Below, in pieces: positions 10,064 to 18,191 of a stretch of 64,000 nt of DNA; the first letter of the stretch is position 1, and each line of letters opens with the position of its first letter. Source of the DNA: Desulfogranum mediterraneum DSM 13871 (GTDB lineage Bacteria; Desulfobacterota; Desulfobulbia; Desulfobulbales; Desulfobulbaceae); assembly GCF_000429965.1 (NCBI RefSeq), contig NZ_KE387005.1, forward strand, positions 151,347-215,346. The letters are read 5' to 3'. Under the pieces are notes generated by a model, which worked only from the letters and a program-made list of their open reading frames with translations, ran no database searches and was not told where the DNA came from. The position numbers were made by a program, and so were the translations under genes.

Positions 10064-10093
10064 CGCCGGGGTTCAGTTCGCCGGGGTTCAGTT
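10064..10093. repeat. Exact 15-bp tandem duplication at the end of the 97-aa ORF
   Basis: The unit CGCCGGGGTTCAGTT occurs twice in immediate tandem (10064-10078, 10079-10093). On the minus strand it carries the TGA stop of the 97-aa membrane protein in each unit, five codons apart in the same frame, so the duplication looks like a recent slippage event at that gene's 3' end. Confidence 0.85.
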
Positions 10094-10381
10094 GTGAGGT
10101 ACCGCTCTCTTTTTGCCGTCCGGCAGAACAGGGCCCTGGATCGAACCGCCGGCGGCTGAGGAGAGGTTCCGCTCCTGCCTAGCCTGCTTAGCGGACACAC
10201 CCCTGTCCGGGCCTATCTGGGGAAACAGGATGGTCTGCCCTGCCCATACCCCCAGCATGAACATCCAGAGTAGGAGGCAGAGACTCACCACCACCACCCC
10301 GCCCAGGCCGGGCCAACTCAACTGAAAGTTGAAGCGGGGTCCTGTTTTTTTTCGAGAACCAGTGGTCTTCTTCCGAGCCAT
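10088..10381 (-). CDS. Small single-pass membrane protein downstream of argS
   Basis: 97 aa: a basic cytoplasmic start (ARKKTTGSRKKTGPRF), one membrane helix (GGVVVVSLCLLLWMFMLGVWAG, about residues 28-50), and a short periplasmic tail. In related bacteria the position directly after argS is often held by a membrane-anchored SPOR-domain protein with a similar WxFxLGVWAGQ segment. Here no SPOR domain follows, so this may be a truncated relative (inference). It begins 10 nt after the argS stop and ends inside the 15-bp tandem duplication. Confidence 0.65.
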   Translation of the reverse strand: MARKKTTGSRKKTGPRFNFQLSWPGLGGVVVVSLCLLLWMFMLGVWAGQTILFPQIGPDRGVSAKQARQERNLSSAAGGSIQGPVLPDGKKRAVPHN

Positions 10382-10391
10382 GGGGACCCTG

Positions 10392-12047
10392 TTACATCCG
10401 CTCCGGAGCGGTGATCCCCAGCAGGGTCAAGCCGTTCTTGAGCACAGTCTTGACGCAGTGACAGAGATAGAGACGGGCGGCACTCAGCTCTCGATCATCG
10501 CTGAGCACCTTATGTTTGTTGTAATAACTATGAAAATTCCCAGCCAGCTCCATCAGAAAGAAGATCAGCCGGTGAGGGGCCAGGTCGGTGGCGGCATCGG
10601 CCACCAGCCCGGGATAGTCGGCCATGGTCTTCAAGAGGTGATACTCCTCTTCCTGGTCCAGCAGGCCCAACTCCACCTCCCGGGAAAAGTCCAGGCTCAC
10701 CCCCTGCTCCGCAGCCTGACGCTGGATACTGCAGAGCCTGGCATGACCGTATTGGACATAGTAAACCGGGTTTTCCTGACTCTGCTTCTTGGCCAGGTCC
10801 AGATCAAATTCCAGCTGACTGTCGGGCTTGCGCATCAAAAAGAAGAAGCGCAGGGCATCGACGCCCACCTCATCAACCAACTCATCGATGGTCACAAAGG
10901 TGGCCTTGCGGGTGGACATCTTCACCTGTTTGCCGCCACGCAGCAGGGTGACAAACTGGTAGAGGATAACGGTGATCAACTCGTCATCATAGCCCAGGGC
11001 CCGGACCCCGGCCAGGACATCGGGGACCGTGGCAATATGATCAGAACCAAAGACGTTGATCATCCAGTCAAAGCCACGTTTAAACTTTTCCCGATGATAG
11101 GCGATATCCGGCAGCCTGTAGGTGGGCTCACCACTGCTCTTGATGATCACCCGGTCCTGCTCCAATCCCAGGGCACTGGTCTTGAACCAGACCGCACCCT
11201 CCTGCTCATAGACCAGGTCCTGATCTTTCAGGCTCTGGACCACATCGTCAATCAGGCCATCCTCATAGAGGGTATGCTCGTTGAAATAACTGTCAAAGGC
11301 GATCCCGATCCGTTTGAGGGTGGCATCGATGTCGGCAAAGATGGCCTCCTTGGCCTTTTCCTTGAAAAACTCCACCGGCGCATCCTTGAGCTCGGCCCCG
11401 GACTCCTGGACCAGCTGATCTGCAATATCGGTGATGTAGCTCCCCTGATAGCCGTCTTCCGGGAACTGGTGTTCCAGTTCCAGCTCCTCCAGGTAGCGGG
11501 CCCGGGTGGACTCTCCCAGCACCCGCATCTGCCGACCGGCGTCATTGAAGTAGTATTCCCGATGGACCTGGAAGCCGGTGGCCTCCAGCAGCCGGGCAAC
11601 CGAGTCGCCGATGATGGCATTACGCCCATGGCCCACGGAGAGCGGGCCTGTGGGGTTGGCGCTGACAAACTCCACCAGTACCCTCTTGCCCTGCCCCTGC
11701 CGGCTCAGGCCGAAACCCTCACCCTGGCGATTGATCTCGGCCAGGATCGTGGTCCAAATCGATTTTTTCAAGAAGATATTGATAAAGCCCGGGCCGGCGA
11801 TCTCCCAGCGCTCGATAACGGGATGGTCCTCTCCTGCCAGCTCGATAAAGCGGGCAGCGAGTTCCCGGGGATTACACTTCTCTATACCGGCGCCGACCAT
11901 GGCCAGGTTGGTGGCAAAATCGCCCTGCCCCTGGTGCTTGGGCACCTCCACGCTGTAGCGGTCCCGGAGACGATCGCTCCACAAGGAGCTGCTGACACCC
12001 TCTTCAAAGAAGCGATCTACAATTGCCTTTACCTGTGATTTAATCAT
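10392..12047 (-). CDS. argS: Arginyl-tRNA synthetase
   Basis: 551 aa, normal class I ArgRS length. It contains the N-terminal Add-1 domain, the HIGH-equivalent SVGHGRNAIIGD within FVSANPTGPLSVGHGRN, the KMSK-equivalent KQVKMSTRKATF, and the C-terminal helical DALR anticodon-binding domain ending GLTLLGITAPERM. It charges tRNA-Arg. It lies in a minus-strand run alr-argS-membrane protein-GNAT-secA, with only 10 nt to the membrane protein gene. Confidence 0.96.
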   Translation of the reverse strand: MIKSQVKAIVDRFFEEGVSSSLWSDRLRDRYSVEVPKHQGQGDFATNLAMVGAGIEKCNPRELAARFIELAGEDHPVIERWEIAGPGFINIFLKKSIWTTILAEINRQGEGFGLSRQGQGKRVLVEFVSANPTGPLSVGHGRNAIIGDSVARLLEATGFQVHREYYFNDAGRQMRVLGESTRARYLEELELEHQFPEDGYQGSYITDIADQLVQESGAELKDAPVEFFKEKAKEAIFADIDATLKRIGIAFDSYFNEHTLYEDGLIDDVVQSLKDQDLVYEQEGAVWFKTSALGLEQDRVIIKSSGEPTYRLPDIAYHREKFKRGFDWMINVFGSDHIATVPDVLAGVRALGYDDELITVILYQFVTLLRGGKQVKMSTRKATFVTIDELVDEVGVDALRFFFLMRKPDSQLEFDLDLAKKQSQENPVYYVQYGHARLCSIQRQAAEQGVSLDFSREVELGLLDQEEEYHLLKTMADYPGLVADAATDLAPHRLIFFLMELAGNFHSYYNKHKVLSDDRELSAARLYLCHCVKTVLKNGLTLLGITAPERM

Positions 12048-12253
12048 TGCTTACTGCGCCCCATCCTTACGCACTGCTTTTGCTAACATTATCGTTGTTC
12101 CTCCCCTGCCCTTGGCCGATTGCCACCAGGGCCGGCCAAGGATCCGGCCCAAAGGTGTGAGCGCTTGAAACGCTCAACTCCTTCCTCTCTCGCCCCTGCT
12201 GCCTGGCGGAGAGCTGATCGATCCGCTGGATTCCCGGCGGCTCCATCCTCAGC

Positions 12254-13378
12254 CTACTCCAGAAAGCTGCGCCGGTTAAGGCCGCCAAAGAGGCAGAGCA
12301 CCTCATAGCTGATGGTTTCCATCCAGGCCCCAATCTCATCGGCGCTGATCGCCTCTCCCTGCTGAGTTCCCAGGAGCACGGCCTCGTCGCCCACCTCGAC
12401 CTGCTCAAGATCGGTGGCATCCACCATGGTCAGATTCATGGAGACCCGACCGACCACCGGCACTCTCCGGCCCCTGATCAAGACCGAGGCCCGGTTGGAG
12501 AGCCTCCGCAGGTAGCCATTGCTATAGCCGACAGGCAGGACCGCAATCGTGGTCGGTCGCGCGCTGGTCCAGCTGTGGCCGTAGCCCAGGCCGGTTCCGG
12601 CCGGGAGCTGCCGCACCTGGATCACCTGGCTGCTGAAGCGCATGGCAGGCTGCAGCTGCAGGGCCGGTGTCACCTCTGGAGTGGCGTGAGCGTCGGGATA
12701 AGAGCCATAGAGCATTATCCCGGGCCGAACCATATCAAAGCGCGCCCCGCTGACATACAACAATCCACCGGAATTTGCCAGATGCAAACACCAGCGCCGG
12801 CCAAACTGCTGCTCCAACTGTCGGCTGGTGACCCTAAAGGTCTCCACCACCTGGCTTGAACTTGCAGCACCCGGCTCATCGGCCTCAGGAAAGTGGGCCA
12901 GGATGCCGTCGATCGCAAGCCCGGGTCGATCCAGAACGCCCTGGATCAGGGCCGACATCTCCCCTGGCAGGGTCCCCTGACGCCCCATGCCGGCATCCAT
13001 CTTCAGGTGGAGCCTGACCGTACGACCTACTCTCCTGGCCTGGAAGGCCAGCTCATCCAGGCTGGAGCCGTCGCCGATCACCGGGGTCAAACCGTGCTCA
13101 ACGGCCACGGCTGCGCTCTGGGGGGTGATCCCGGCAAGCACAAAGATCGGCGCCGTTATGCCGGCCTGGCGGAGGGTTACCCCTTCTCCCACCTGGGCAA
13201 CCCCCAGGCTGGCGGCCCCCTCTGCAACAAAGAGTCGGGCGCAATCCACCATGCCGTGACCATAGGCCTCACCCTTGACCATGGCCAGGATAGCGGCGTC
13301 AGCGGCGTAATGGCGACAGACGCCAAAGTTATGCCGCAGGGCCCGAGCACTGATCTCCACGCGATTAAGTGCGTTCAT
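12254..13378 (-). CDS. alr: Alanine racemase
   Basis: 374 aa. A PLP-dependent racemase making D-alanine for peptidoglycan. The PLP lysine is Lys35 in AMVKGEAYGHG and the second catalytic base is Tyr266 in GLGYGHSW; the C-terminal MVDAT and LLCLFGGLNRR regions fit the family. The start ATG is at 13378. A dispersed repeat copy (13385-13525) begins only 7 nt upstream of the start codon, so the promoter and leader of alr lie in or beyond that repeat. Confidence 0.95.
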   Translation of the reverse strand: MNALNRVEISARALRHNFGVCRHYAADAAILAMVKGEAYGHGMVDCARLFVAEGAASLGVAQVGEGVTLRQAGITAPIFVLAGITPQSAAVAVEHGLTPVIGDGSSLDELAFQARRVGRTVRLHLKMDAGMGRQGTLPGEMSALIQGVLDRPGLAIDGILAHFPEADEPGAASSSQVVETFRVTSRQLEQQFGRRWCLHLANSGGLLYVSGARFDMVRPGIMLYGSYPDAHATPEVTPALQLQPAMRFSSQVIQVRQLPAGTGLGYGHSWTSARPTTIAVLPVGYSNGYLRRLSNRASVLIRGRRVPVVGRVSMNLTMVDATDLEQVEVGDEAVLLGTQQGEAISADEIGAWMETISYEVLCLFGGLNRRSFLE

Positions 13379-13384
13379 CTCTAC

Positions 13385-13525
13385 GGCCTACCTTGAAACC
13401 GTGTTTTTTCTGCCAATCTCTGGGTTATGGAAAAAATTCTATCCCCGGAATATCGATTATATGCCTGCGCTAAAATTTTCCCCATGCCTTCAGCTTGATC
13501 GAAAAATCGTACTCTTCAAGGTACC
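13385..13525 (-). repeat. Dispersed ~141-bp repeat, copy A (subfamily 1)
   Basis: Read on the minus strand it begins GGTACCTTGAAGAG and ends TTTCAAGGTAGGCC, the inverted ends shared by the other copies. Its interior matches copy C at 37694 most closely (shared GGCATGGGGAAAATT, ATTCCGGGGATA, CCATAAC, GAGATTGGCAGAAAAA). It lies between alr and the upstream membrane-protein gene; its TTGA supplies that gene's stop codon at 13516-13518. Confidence 0.85.
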
Positions 13526-13965
13526 CTGGGATGTACCGCCCTGAACCAGGCCCGCCAACCGAGCCGGCTGGAAAGGCATAGGGCCCAACCAATGGCACAG
13601 TAGACCGCCCCGATCAGTGGTCCGGGAGTTACGAATGCGCGCATCAGGATACCGCAGCTCATCATCACCCCTACCAGTAACCAGGTTTTCCAGGAGTAGA
13701 CCGCCCCCAGGCAGGTGCCGTCCTGAAAGGCGACTATTCGTCCCAGTGATTTCCCAGCGGTTTTGTCGAGGATGAGCAGCGACTTGGCAGACCCGAGCAG
13801 CAGGGCGATACTGAGGTATGACAGCCGATGCCCAGGCTCCAGCCAGCCATAGCCCCGCACCATCAGCATGGCGCCGATCCCTGTCCACAGGAATGGAGCC
13901 GCAAACAGATGGACCGATCGTTTCACCCCGGGTTTAAACACGGCTCGCCCCTCCGGACACAACAA
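13516..13965 (-). CDS. Hypothetical multi-pass membrane protein, 149 aa
   Basis: Not recognised. Four hydrophobic segments are visible (LFAAPFLWTGIGAMLMVRG; LSYLSIALLLGSAKSLLIL; WLLVGVMMSCGILM; LIGAVYCAIGWALCL), so it is probably an integral membrane protein. The frame opens at a TTG at 13965, with GTG alternatives at 13941 and 13926, so the exact start is uncertain. Its stop codon lies inside the end of repeat copy A, so the natural C-terminus may have been altered by insertion of the repeat. Confidence 0.55.
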   Translation of the reverse strand: MLCPEGRAVFKPGVKRSVHLFAAPFLWTGIGAMLMVRGYGWLEPGHRLSYLSIALLLGSAKSLLILDKTAGKSLGRIVAFQDGTCLGAVYSWKTWLLVGVMMSCGILMRAFVTPGPLIGAVYCAIGWALCLSSRLGWRAWFRAVHPRVP

Positions 13966-14007
13966 GGGGACCCTGCAGCAACGCTCCTGTAAAGTCCCCT
14001 AAAACAC

Positions 14008-14040
14008 GATAAGCCCACCCCGTAGCGGGATGGGCTTATC
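14008..14040 (-). terminator. Hairpin downstream of ferredoxin gene
   Basis: Inverted repeat GATAAGCCCA (14008-14017) and TGGGCTTATC (14031-14040) with an inner CCCCGTAGCGGG. On the minus strand it is followed by GTGTTTT. It is a likely terminator for the ferredoxin gene at 14067-14252. Confidence 0.7.
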
Positions 14041-14066
14041 GATAACCGATTGATCGAAGGGTAAGA

Positions 14067-14252
14067 TTACACTTCGGTAACGGTGATGGCTTCTTCTGGG
14101 CAAACCTCTACACAGGTTTCACAACCCAGACACTCGTCGGCTTCGACAGGCTCGGCCTTACCGTCGACCATCTCGAAAACCTGAGCAGGGCATGCTGCTA
14201 CACACTCTTCATCACCGGTACATTTGTCTTTATCTACAACTATTTCCCACAT
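14067..14252 (-). CDS. Ferredoxin with Asp replacing one cluster cysteine
   Basis: 61 aa, two-cluster ferredoxin fold. Cluster 1 motif is Cys11-x2-Asp14-x2-Cys17-x3-Cys21-Pro, with Asp at the second ligand position. Cluster 2 is a complete Cys41, Cys44, Cys47, Cys51-Pro. In Desulfovibrio africanus ferredoxin III and Pyrococcus furiosus ferredoxin an Asp at position 14 makes the cluster convert between [3Fe-4S] and [4Fe-4S], so this is probably a 7Fe/8Fe ferredoxin. The GGAGG ribosome site is close to the ATG at 14252. It is monocistronic. It could be the electron partner of the nearby aldehyde oxidoreductase (inference). Confidence 0.92.
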   Translation of the reverse strand: MWEIVVDKDKCTGDEECVAACPAQVFEMVDGKAEPVEADECLGCETCVEVCPEEAITVTEV

Positions 14253-14494
14253 GGCACTACCTCCAAAATTTTGATTAAATGATACAGTCGTAACGTTTAT
14301 TACTTTCAGCCTTGGTTGACAAGGTTAAAAACATCACTCTGAAGAGGTTTTCCTCTACCGAACCGCTCACACTTTGTCAAGATAAAACGCACAGAACCTC
14401 TGGAGCGCTGGCCTGAAAGGATGGTGTAAACCGGCCAATAAGCTCTTCAGGACCTTGCTTTTTTTATTGACCCGGACAGAGACCTGGGAATAGA

Positions 14495-14875
14495 ATGACC
14501 GCAACATACTTATTCAAACAGGTACCCCATACTATGGCAAAAAAAATAACACCAAAAAAACGCTCCCCGCTCCCTGAGCAGGGCGAGCAGGCAATGATAG
14601 AGGCCATCCTGGAGGGCAGCCCCGAAGGGATCGGCGTTGCCGTGATCCGCCTGGACTGCGGCTGCAAGAAGATGGCAGCCGTGGACAAGGCCGGCGACCC
14701 GGCCAGCAAGGTCGTGATGTACCGGGATAAGGCCGAGTCGATCTGCGACCAGTGCCAGGCCGACAACGGTGACTTCATGCGGGTCATCAGCCAGTTCATC
14801 AGCTGGAAGACGCCGGAACCCGACGTGCACACCAAGAAGATGATTATCAGCAAGGTTCTGGGCAGCGAATCCTAG
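14495..14875 (+). CDS. Cys-rich hypothetical protein upstream of aldehyde oxidoreductase
   Basis: 126 aa from 14495, or 113 aa from the ATG at 14534 (MAKKITPKKRS); neither has a strong ribosome site. Not recognised. Four cysteines in two pairs (CGC in IRLDCGCKK and CDQC in SICDQCQAD) could bind a metal. The N-terminus is lysine-rich. It is followed by a long hairpin and then the aldehyde:ferredoxin oxidoreductase gene on the same strand, so it may be coexpressed with that enzyme. No function is claimed. Confidence 0.65.
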   Translation: MTATYLFKQVPHTMAKKITPKKRSPLPEQGEQAMIEAILEGSPEGIGVAVIRLDCGCKKMAAVDKAGDPASKVVMYRDKAESICDQCQADNGDFMRVISQFISWKTPEPDVHTKKMIISKVLGSES

Positions 14876-14893
14876 GCCAACGAATTCTTCCCT

Positions 14894-14941
14894 GAAGCCA
14901 ACCACCCCGGAAAAACCGGGGGTGGTCCTCTGGCTTCAGGG
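14894..14941 (+). other. Long hairpin in the leader of the aldehyde oxidoreductase gene
   Basis: An almost continuous stem: GAAGCCA-ACCACCCCGG, loop AAAAA, then CCGGGGGTGGT and TGGCTTC. No T-run follows, so it is either an mRNA processing or stability hairpin between the small Cys gene and aor, or a bidirectional partial terminator. Confidence 0.6.
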
Positions 14942-14981
14942 CTTATCTCACCCTGCAACCCCAGCTTGAGGGAAAAACAAC

Positions 14982-16709
14982 ATGGCAGACAAAATCTATC
15001 GAATCAACATGTCCACCCTGAGTACCGCCGTCGAAGAGGTGCCTGCCCAGTGGCAGGGCCATGGCGGCCGTGGGCTGACCTCCACCATCATTGCCGCCGA
15101 GGTGGAGCCCAGCTGTCACCCCCTGGGCCCGGGCAACAAACTGGTCTTTGCCCCGGGTCTGCTCTCCGGGACCACGGCCGCCAACTCGGGACGCCTCTCC
15201 TGCGGGGCCAAGAGTCCGCTTACCGGCACCATCAAGGAGGCCAACGCCGGCGGCACCTCGGCCCAGCTCCTGGCCAGACTGGGGATCAAGGCCCTGATCA
15301 TCGAAGGACTCCCCCAGGAGGAGCGCTGGTACAGCCTGGCCATCGACGAGCAGGGGATCACCATCAATGAAGAGACCGAGCTGATCGGCAAGGGCAACTA
15401 TGCCGTGATCGAGGCCATGGGCCAGCGGATCGGCGCCAAGACCGGGGTGATCTCCATCGGCCAGGCCGGTGAGCTGAAGATGAGCGGTGCCAATATCTCG
15501 ATCAAGGATCCTGATGCCAGGATCCGTTCCTGCGGCCGTGGCGGCCTGGGTGCGGTCATGGGCTCCAAGCGGATCAAGTACATCTCCATCGTCCCCACCG
15601 ACAAGAAGGTGGCCATTGCCGATCCCGAGGCCTTCAAGGCCGCCAACCGCACCTTTGCCAAGGCCCTGGTGGACAACCCCATCAGCCAGGCCCTGGGTCA
15701 GTACGGCACCAATGTCCTGGTCAACATCATCAACGAGGCCGGTGCCCTGCCCACCCGCAACTTCACCACTGGTCAGTTTGAAGGCCACGAGGAGATCAGT
15801 GGCGAGACCATGTATGACACCATTGTCGAGCGGGGCGGCAAGCCCAAGCACAACTGCCATGCCGGCTGTGTGATCAACTGCTCCCAGGTCTACAACGGTC
15901 CGGACAAGGAGTACCGCACCTCGGGCTTTGAGTATGAGTCCATCTGGGCCATGGGTGCCGACTGCTGTGTGGACAACCTGGATTATATCGCCCAGGCCGA
16001 CAACCTGATGGATGACATCGGCCTGGATACCATTGAGACCTCGGTGGCCTTTGGGGTGGCCATGGAGGCCGGCGTGCTGGAATTCGGCGACGGCGCCGGG
16101 ATCTGCCGGATGCTGAGCGAAGAGATCGCCCAGGGCACCCCCCTGGGACGGATCATCGGCAACGGTGCCGGCTCGGTGGGCCGGGCCTTTGGGGTCACCC
16201 GGGTACCGGTGGTCAAGAACCAGGCCATTCCGGCCTATGATCCCCGGGCCATCAAGGGCATCGGCATCACCTATGCCACCTCCACCCAGGGCGCGGATCA
16301 CACCATGGGCTACACCATTGCCACCAACATCCTGGGCGTGGGCGGCTCTGTGGATCCCCTCAGCCACGAGGGTCAGGTGGAGCTCTCCCGTAACCTTCAG
16401 ATCGCCACCGCCGCCATCGACTCCACCGGCATGTGCCTCTTTATCGCCTTTGCCGCCCTGGACGATGCCAACTGCCTGCCGGCCCTGATAGAGATGATCA
16501 ACGCCCGCTTCGGCATCAACCTGACCGCCGACGATGTCACCAACCTGGGCAAGACCATCCTCAAGACCGAGCGGGCCTTCAACCAGGCAGCCGGTTTCAC
16601 CAACCTGGATGACCGGCTCCCGGAATTCTTCAGCCAGGAGCCCATTGCCCCCCACAACGTGGTCTGGGACATCCCCGGTGAGAAGATCGACACCTTCTGG
16701 GATTTCTAG
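14982..16709 (+). CDS. aor: Aldehyde:ferredoxin oxidoreductase (tungsten family)
   Basis: 575 aa. AOR-family enzymes oxidise aldehydes to acids, or reduce acids, with ferredoxin, using a tungsto-bispterin and one [4Fe-4S]. The N-terminal beta domain has GHGGRGLTSTI and the pterin loops (GLLSGTTAANSGRLSCGAKSPL). The Fe-S cysteines occur as C292-x3-C296-x3-C300 (NCHAGCVINC), and the fourth is probably that in DSTGMCLF. The C-x3-C-x3-C spacing differs slightly from the common C-x2-C-x3-C. Repeats of the pterin motif (CGRGGLGAVMGSKRIK) are present. It is followed by a MoaD-like gene. Confidence 0.9.
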   Translation: MADKIYRINMSTLSTAVEEVPAQWQGHGGRGLTSTIIAAEVEPSCHPLGPGNKLVFAPGLLSGTTAANSGRLSCGAKSPLTGTIKEANAGGTSAQLLARLGIKALIIEGLPQEERWYSLAIDEQGITINEETELIGKGNYAVIEAMGQRIGAKTGVISIGQAGELKMSGANISIKDPDARIRSCGRGGLGAVMGSKRIKYISIVPTDKKVAIADPEAFKAANRTFAKALVDNPISQALGQYGTNVLVNIINEAGALPTRNFTTGQFEGHEEISGETMYDTIVERGGKPKHNCHAGCVINCSQVYNGPDKEYRTSGFEYESIWAMGADCCVDNLDYIAQADNLMDDIGLDTIETSVAFGVAMEAGVLEFGDGAGICRMLSEEIAQGTPLGRIIGNGAGSVGRAFGVTRVPVVKNQAIPAYDPRAIKGIGITYATSTQGADHTMGYTIATNILGVGGSVDPLSHEGQVELSRNLQIATAAIDSTGMCLFIAFAALDDANCLPALIEMINARFGINLTADDVTNLGKTILKTERAFNQAAGFTNLDDRLPEFFSQEPIAPHNVVWDIPGEKIDTFWDF

Positions 16710-16763
16710 ATTCCCACAACGCAGGGGGTACCGCTCAAGCCGCCCCCCCTGTTCCCTCCAAGG

Positions 16764-16795
16764 TTGGTTTTCGTCCTAATCGGGCGAAAACCAAC
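16764..16795 (+). terminator. Hairpin between aor and the MoaD-like gene
   Basis: Inverted repeat GTTGGTTTTCG / CGAAAACCAAC separated by about 10 nt, followed by GATATTATT. It may be a terminator or attenuator reducing read-through into the MoaD-like gene. Confidence 0.55.
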
Positions 16796-16815
16796 GATAT
16801 TATTCATTGACAGCC

Positions 16816-17040
16816 ATGAAAATAACAGTCAAACTCTTTGCCTACTTTCGGGAAAATCGTTTTCTCCGCGAAGATCAGGACCTGCCGGCGGGAACCACGG
16901 TGGGAGATATCATTTCCTCCCTTGGGATTGATCCTGAAGAAGTCGGCGTCACCATGATCAACTCCCGGCACTGCGCCCTGGATCAGGCGGTGCAGGAAAA
17001 CGATCAGGTCGCTATTTTCCCGGTTATCGGCGGAGGCTAG
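16816..17040 (+). CDS. MoaD/ThiS-family sulfur carrier
   Basis: 74 aa from the ATG at 16816. Ubiquitin-like fold sequence (KITVKLFAYFREN...PAGTTVGDIISSLGI...DQVAIFPVIGGG) ending in the Gly-Gly(-Gly) needed for adenylation and thiocarboxylation. MoaD-type proteins donate sulfur for molybdopterin/tungstopterin. AOR genes often have a dedicated MoaD copy beside them, so this one probably serves maturation of the adjacent enzyme. There is no clear Shine-Dalgarno. Confidence 0.88.
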   Translation: MKITVKLFAYFRENRFLREDQDLPAGTTVGDIISSLGIDPEEVGVTMINSRHCALDQAVQENDQVAIFPVIGGG

Positions 17041-17139
17041 GTGCAACCGGCCTGAAGAGTGCGCTGCTCGGCTTCAAGCAGGCCGGACCAGCCGCTACCC
17101 GCCGATCATCGCTCCTTCAACCTGAGGCGGACACCTCCC

Positions 17140-18117
17140 ATGAAACACCTCCAGCTGACCCTCTCCCTTGTCCTGGTCCTGCTCTTTGGCCAGCTCTCCC
17201 TGGCTGCCCAAGAAATCAAACTCGGCGTGGTCACCAAGCCCGGCTCGGCCCAGAACATCGCGGCCGAAAAGTTCAAACAGCTCCTGGAACAGGCCTCCGA
17301 AGGGAGGTATACCGTGCGGATCTACCACTCCAAGGCCCTGGGCAACGAGACCGAGATCCTCCAGCAGATCCAGATGGGCACCGTCCAGCTGGGAATCATC
17401 ACGGTCGGCCCCTTTGACACCTTTGCCCCCATTGTCCGGGTGATCAACTACCCCTTCCTGTTCAAGGACAACCAACAGGCAGACGCCATCCTGGACGGCC
17501 CCCTGGGACAGCAGATCCTCACCGAGCTGGAACAGGTCGGCTTCAAGGGGCTGGCCTTTTCTGAAAACGGCTTTCGCAACCTGACCAACAACAGGAGGCC
17601 GGTACAGGCGGCAGCAGATGTCTCCGGCCTGAAGATCCGGGTCATGGCCTCTCCCCTGCACAAGTCCATCTGGCAGGCCCTGGGCGCCAACCCCACCCCC
17701 ATGCCCTGGCCCATCTACTCTGAACTGGAGCAGGGGGTGATCGATGGCCAGGAGAACCCCCTCTGGGTGATGGAGGTCTACAAGTTCTACGAGGTCCAGA
17801 ACTACATGAGCATGACCCGCCACGTCTACTCTGCCCACATCGATGTGGCCTCCCTGCTCTGGTGGCAGGGTCTGACCACAGCTGACCAGGAGATGATCCG
17901 CAGCGCCATGCAGCAGGCCGCCCTCTTTCAGCGCCAGGATAACCGGGACAGGGATCTGGCCCGCCTGGCCCTGCTCAGAGAAAAGGGGATGGAGATTGTT
18001 GAGCAGCCGGACATCGATTCCTTCCGGGACAGGGTCAGCACGCTCAAAGAGATGAAGATCTACCAGCACCCCAAGGTACAGGCGCTGCTCCGGCAACTGC
18101 TGGCCGCCACCAGATAG
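17140..18117 (+). CDS. dctP: TRAP transporter periplasmic binding protein (DctP family), system 1
   Basis: 325 aa from the ATG at 17140. A Sec signal peptide (KHLQLTLSLVLVLLFGQLSLAAQ) is followed by the DctP fold: IKLGVVTKPGSAQNIAAEKF, GTVQLGIITVGPFDTFAP, FSENGFRNLTNNRRPV and GLKIRVMASPLHK; the last contains the conserved Arg of the KIRV segment that binds the ligand carboxylate. It binds an organic acid and delivers it to the DctQM permease encoded next. The ligand is not predictable; proximity to the aldehyde oxidoreductase suggests a carboxylic acid (inference). Confidence 0.9.
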   Translation: MKHLQLTLSLVLVLLFGQLSLAAQEIKLGVVTKPGSAQNIAAEKFKQLLEQASEGRYTVRIYHSKALGNETEILQQIQMGTVQLGIITVGPFDTFAPIVRVINYPFLFKDNQQADAILDGPLGQQILTELEQVGFKGLAFSENGFRNLTNNRRPVQAAADVSGLKIRVMASPLHKSIWQALGANPTPMPWPIYSELEQGVIDGQENPLWVMEVYKFYEVQNYMSMTRHVYSAHIDVASLLWWQGLTTADQEMIRSAMQQAALFQRQDNRDRDLARLALLREKGMEIVEQPDIDSFRDRVSTLKEMKIYQHPKVQALLRQLLAATR

Positions 18118-18191
18118 CGGCTGCCAGGGAACCATGGTTCCCGTCCCCTCTGGCCCGGACCCCATCCAACCACCCTTCCCCGACAACGACC

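Noticed and set aside
14943-16655. Long minus-strand open frame opposite the aldehyde oxidoreductase
   Set aside because: Antisense shadow; Gly/His-rich with no motif, while the plus strand carries a clear AOR.
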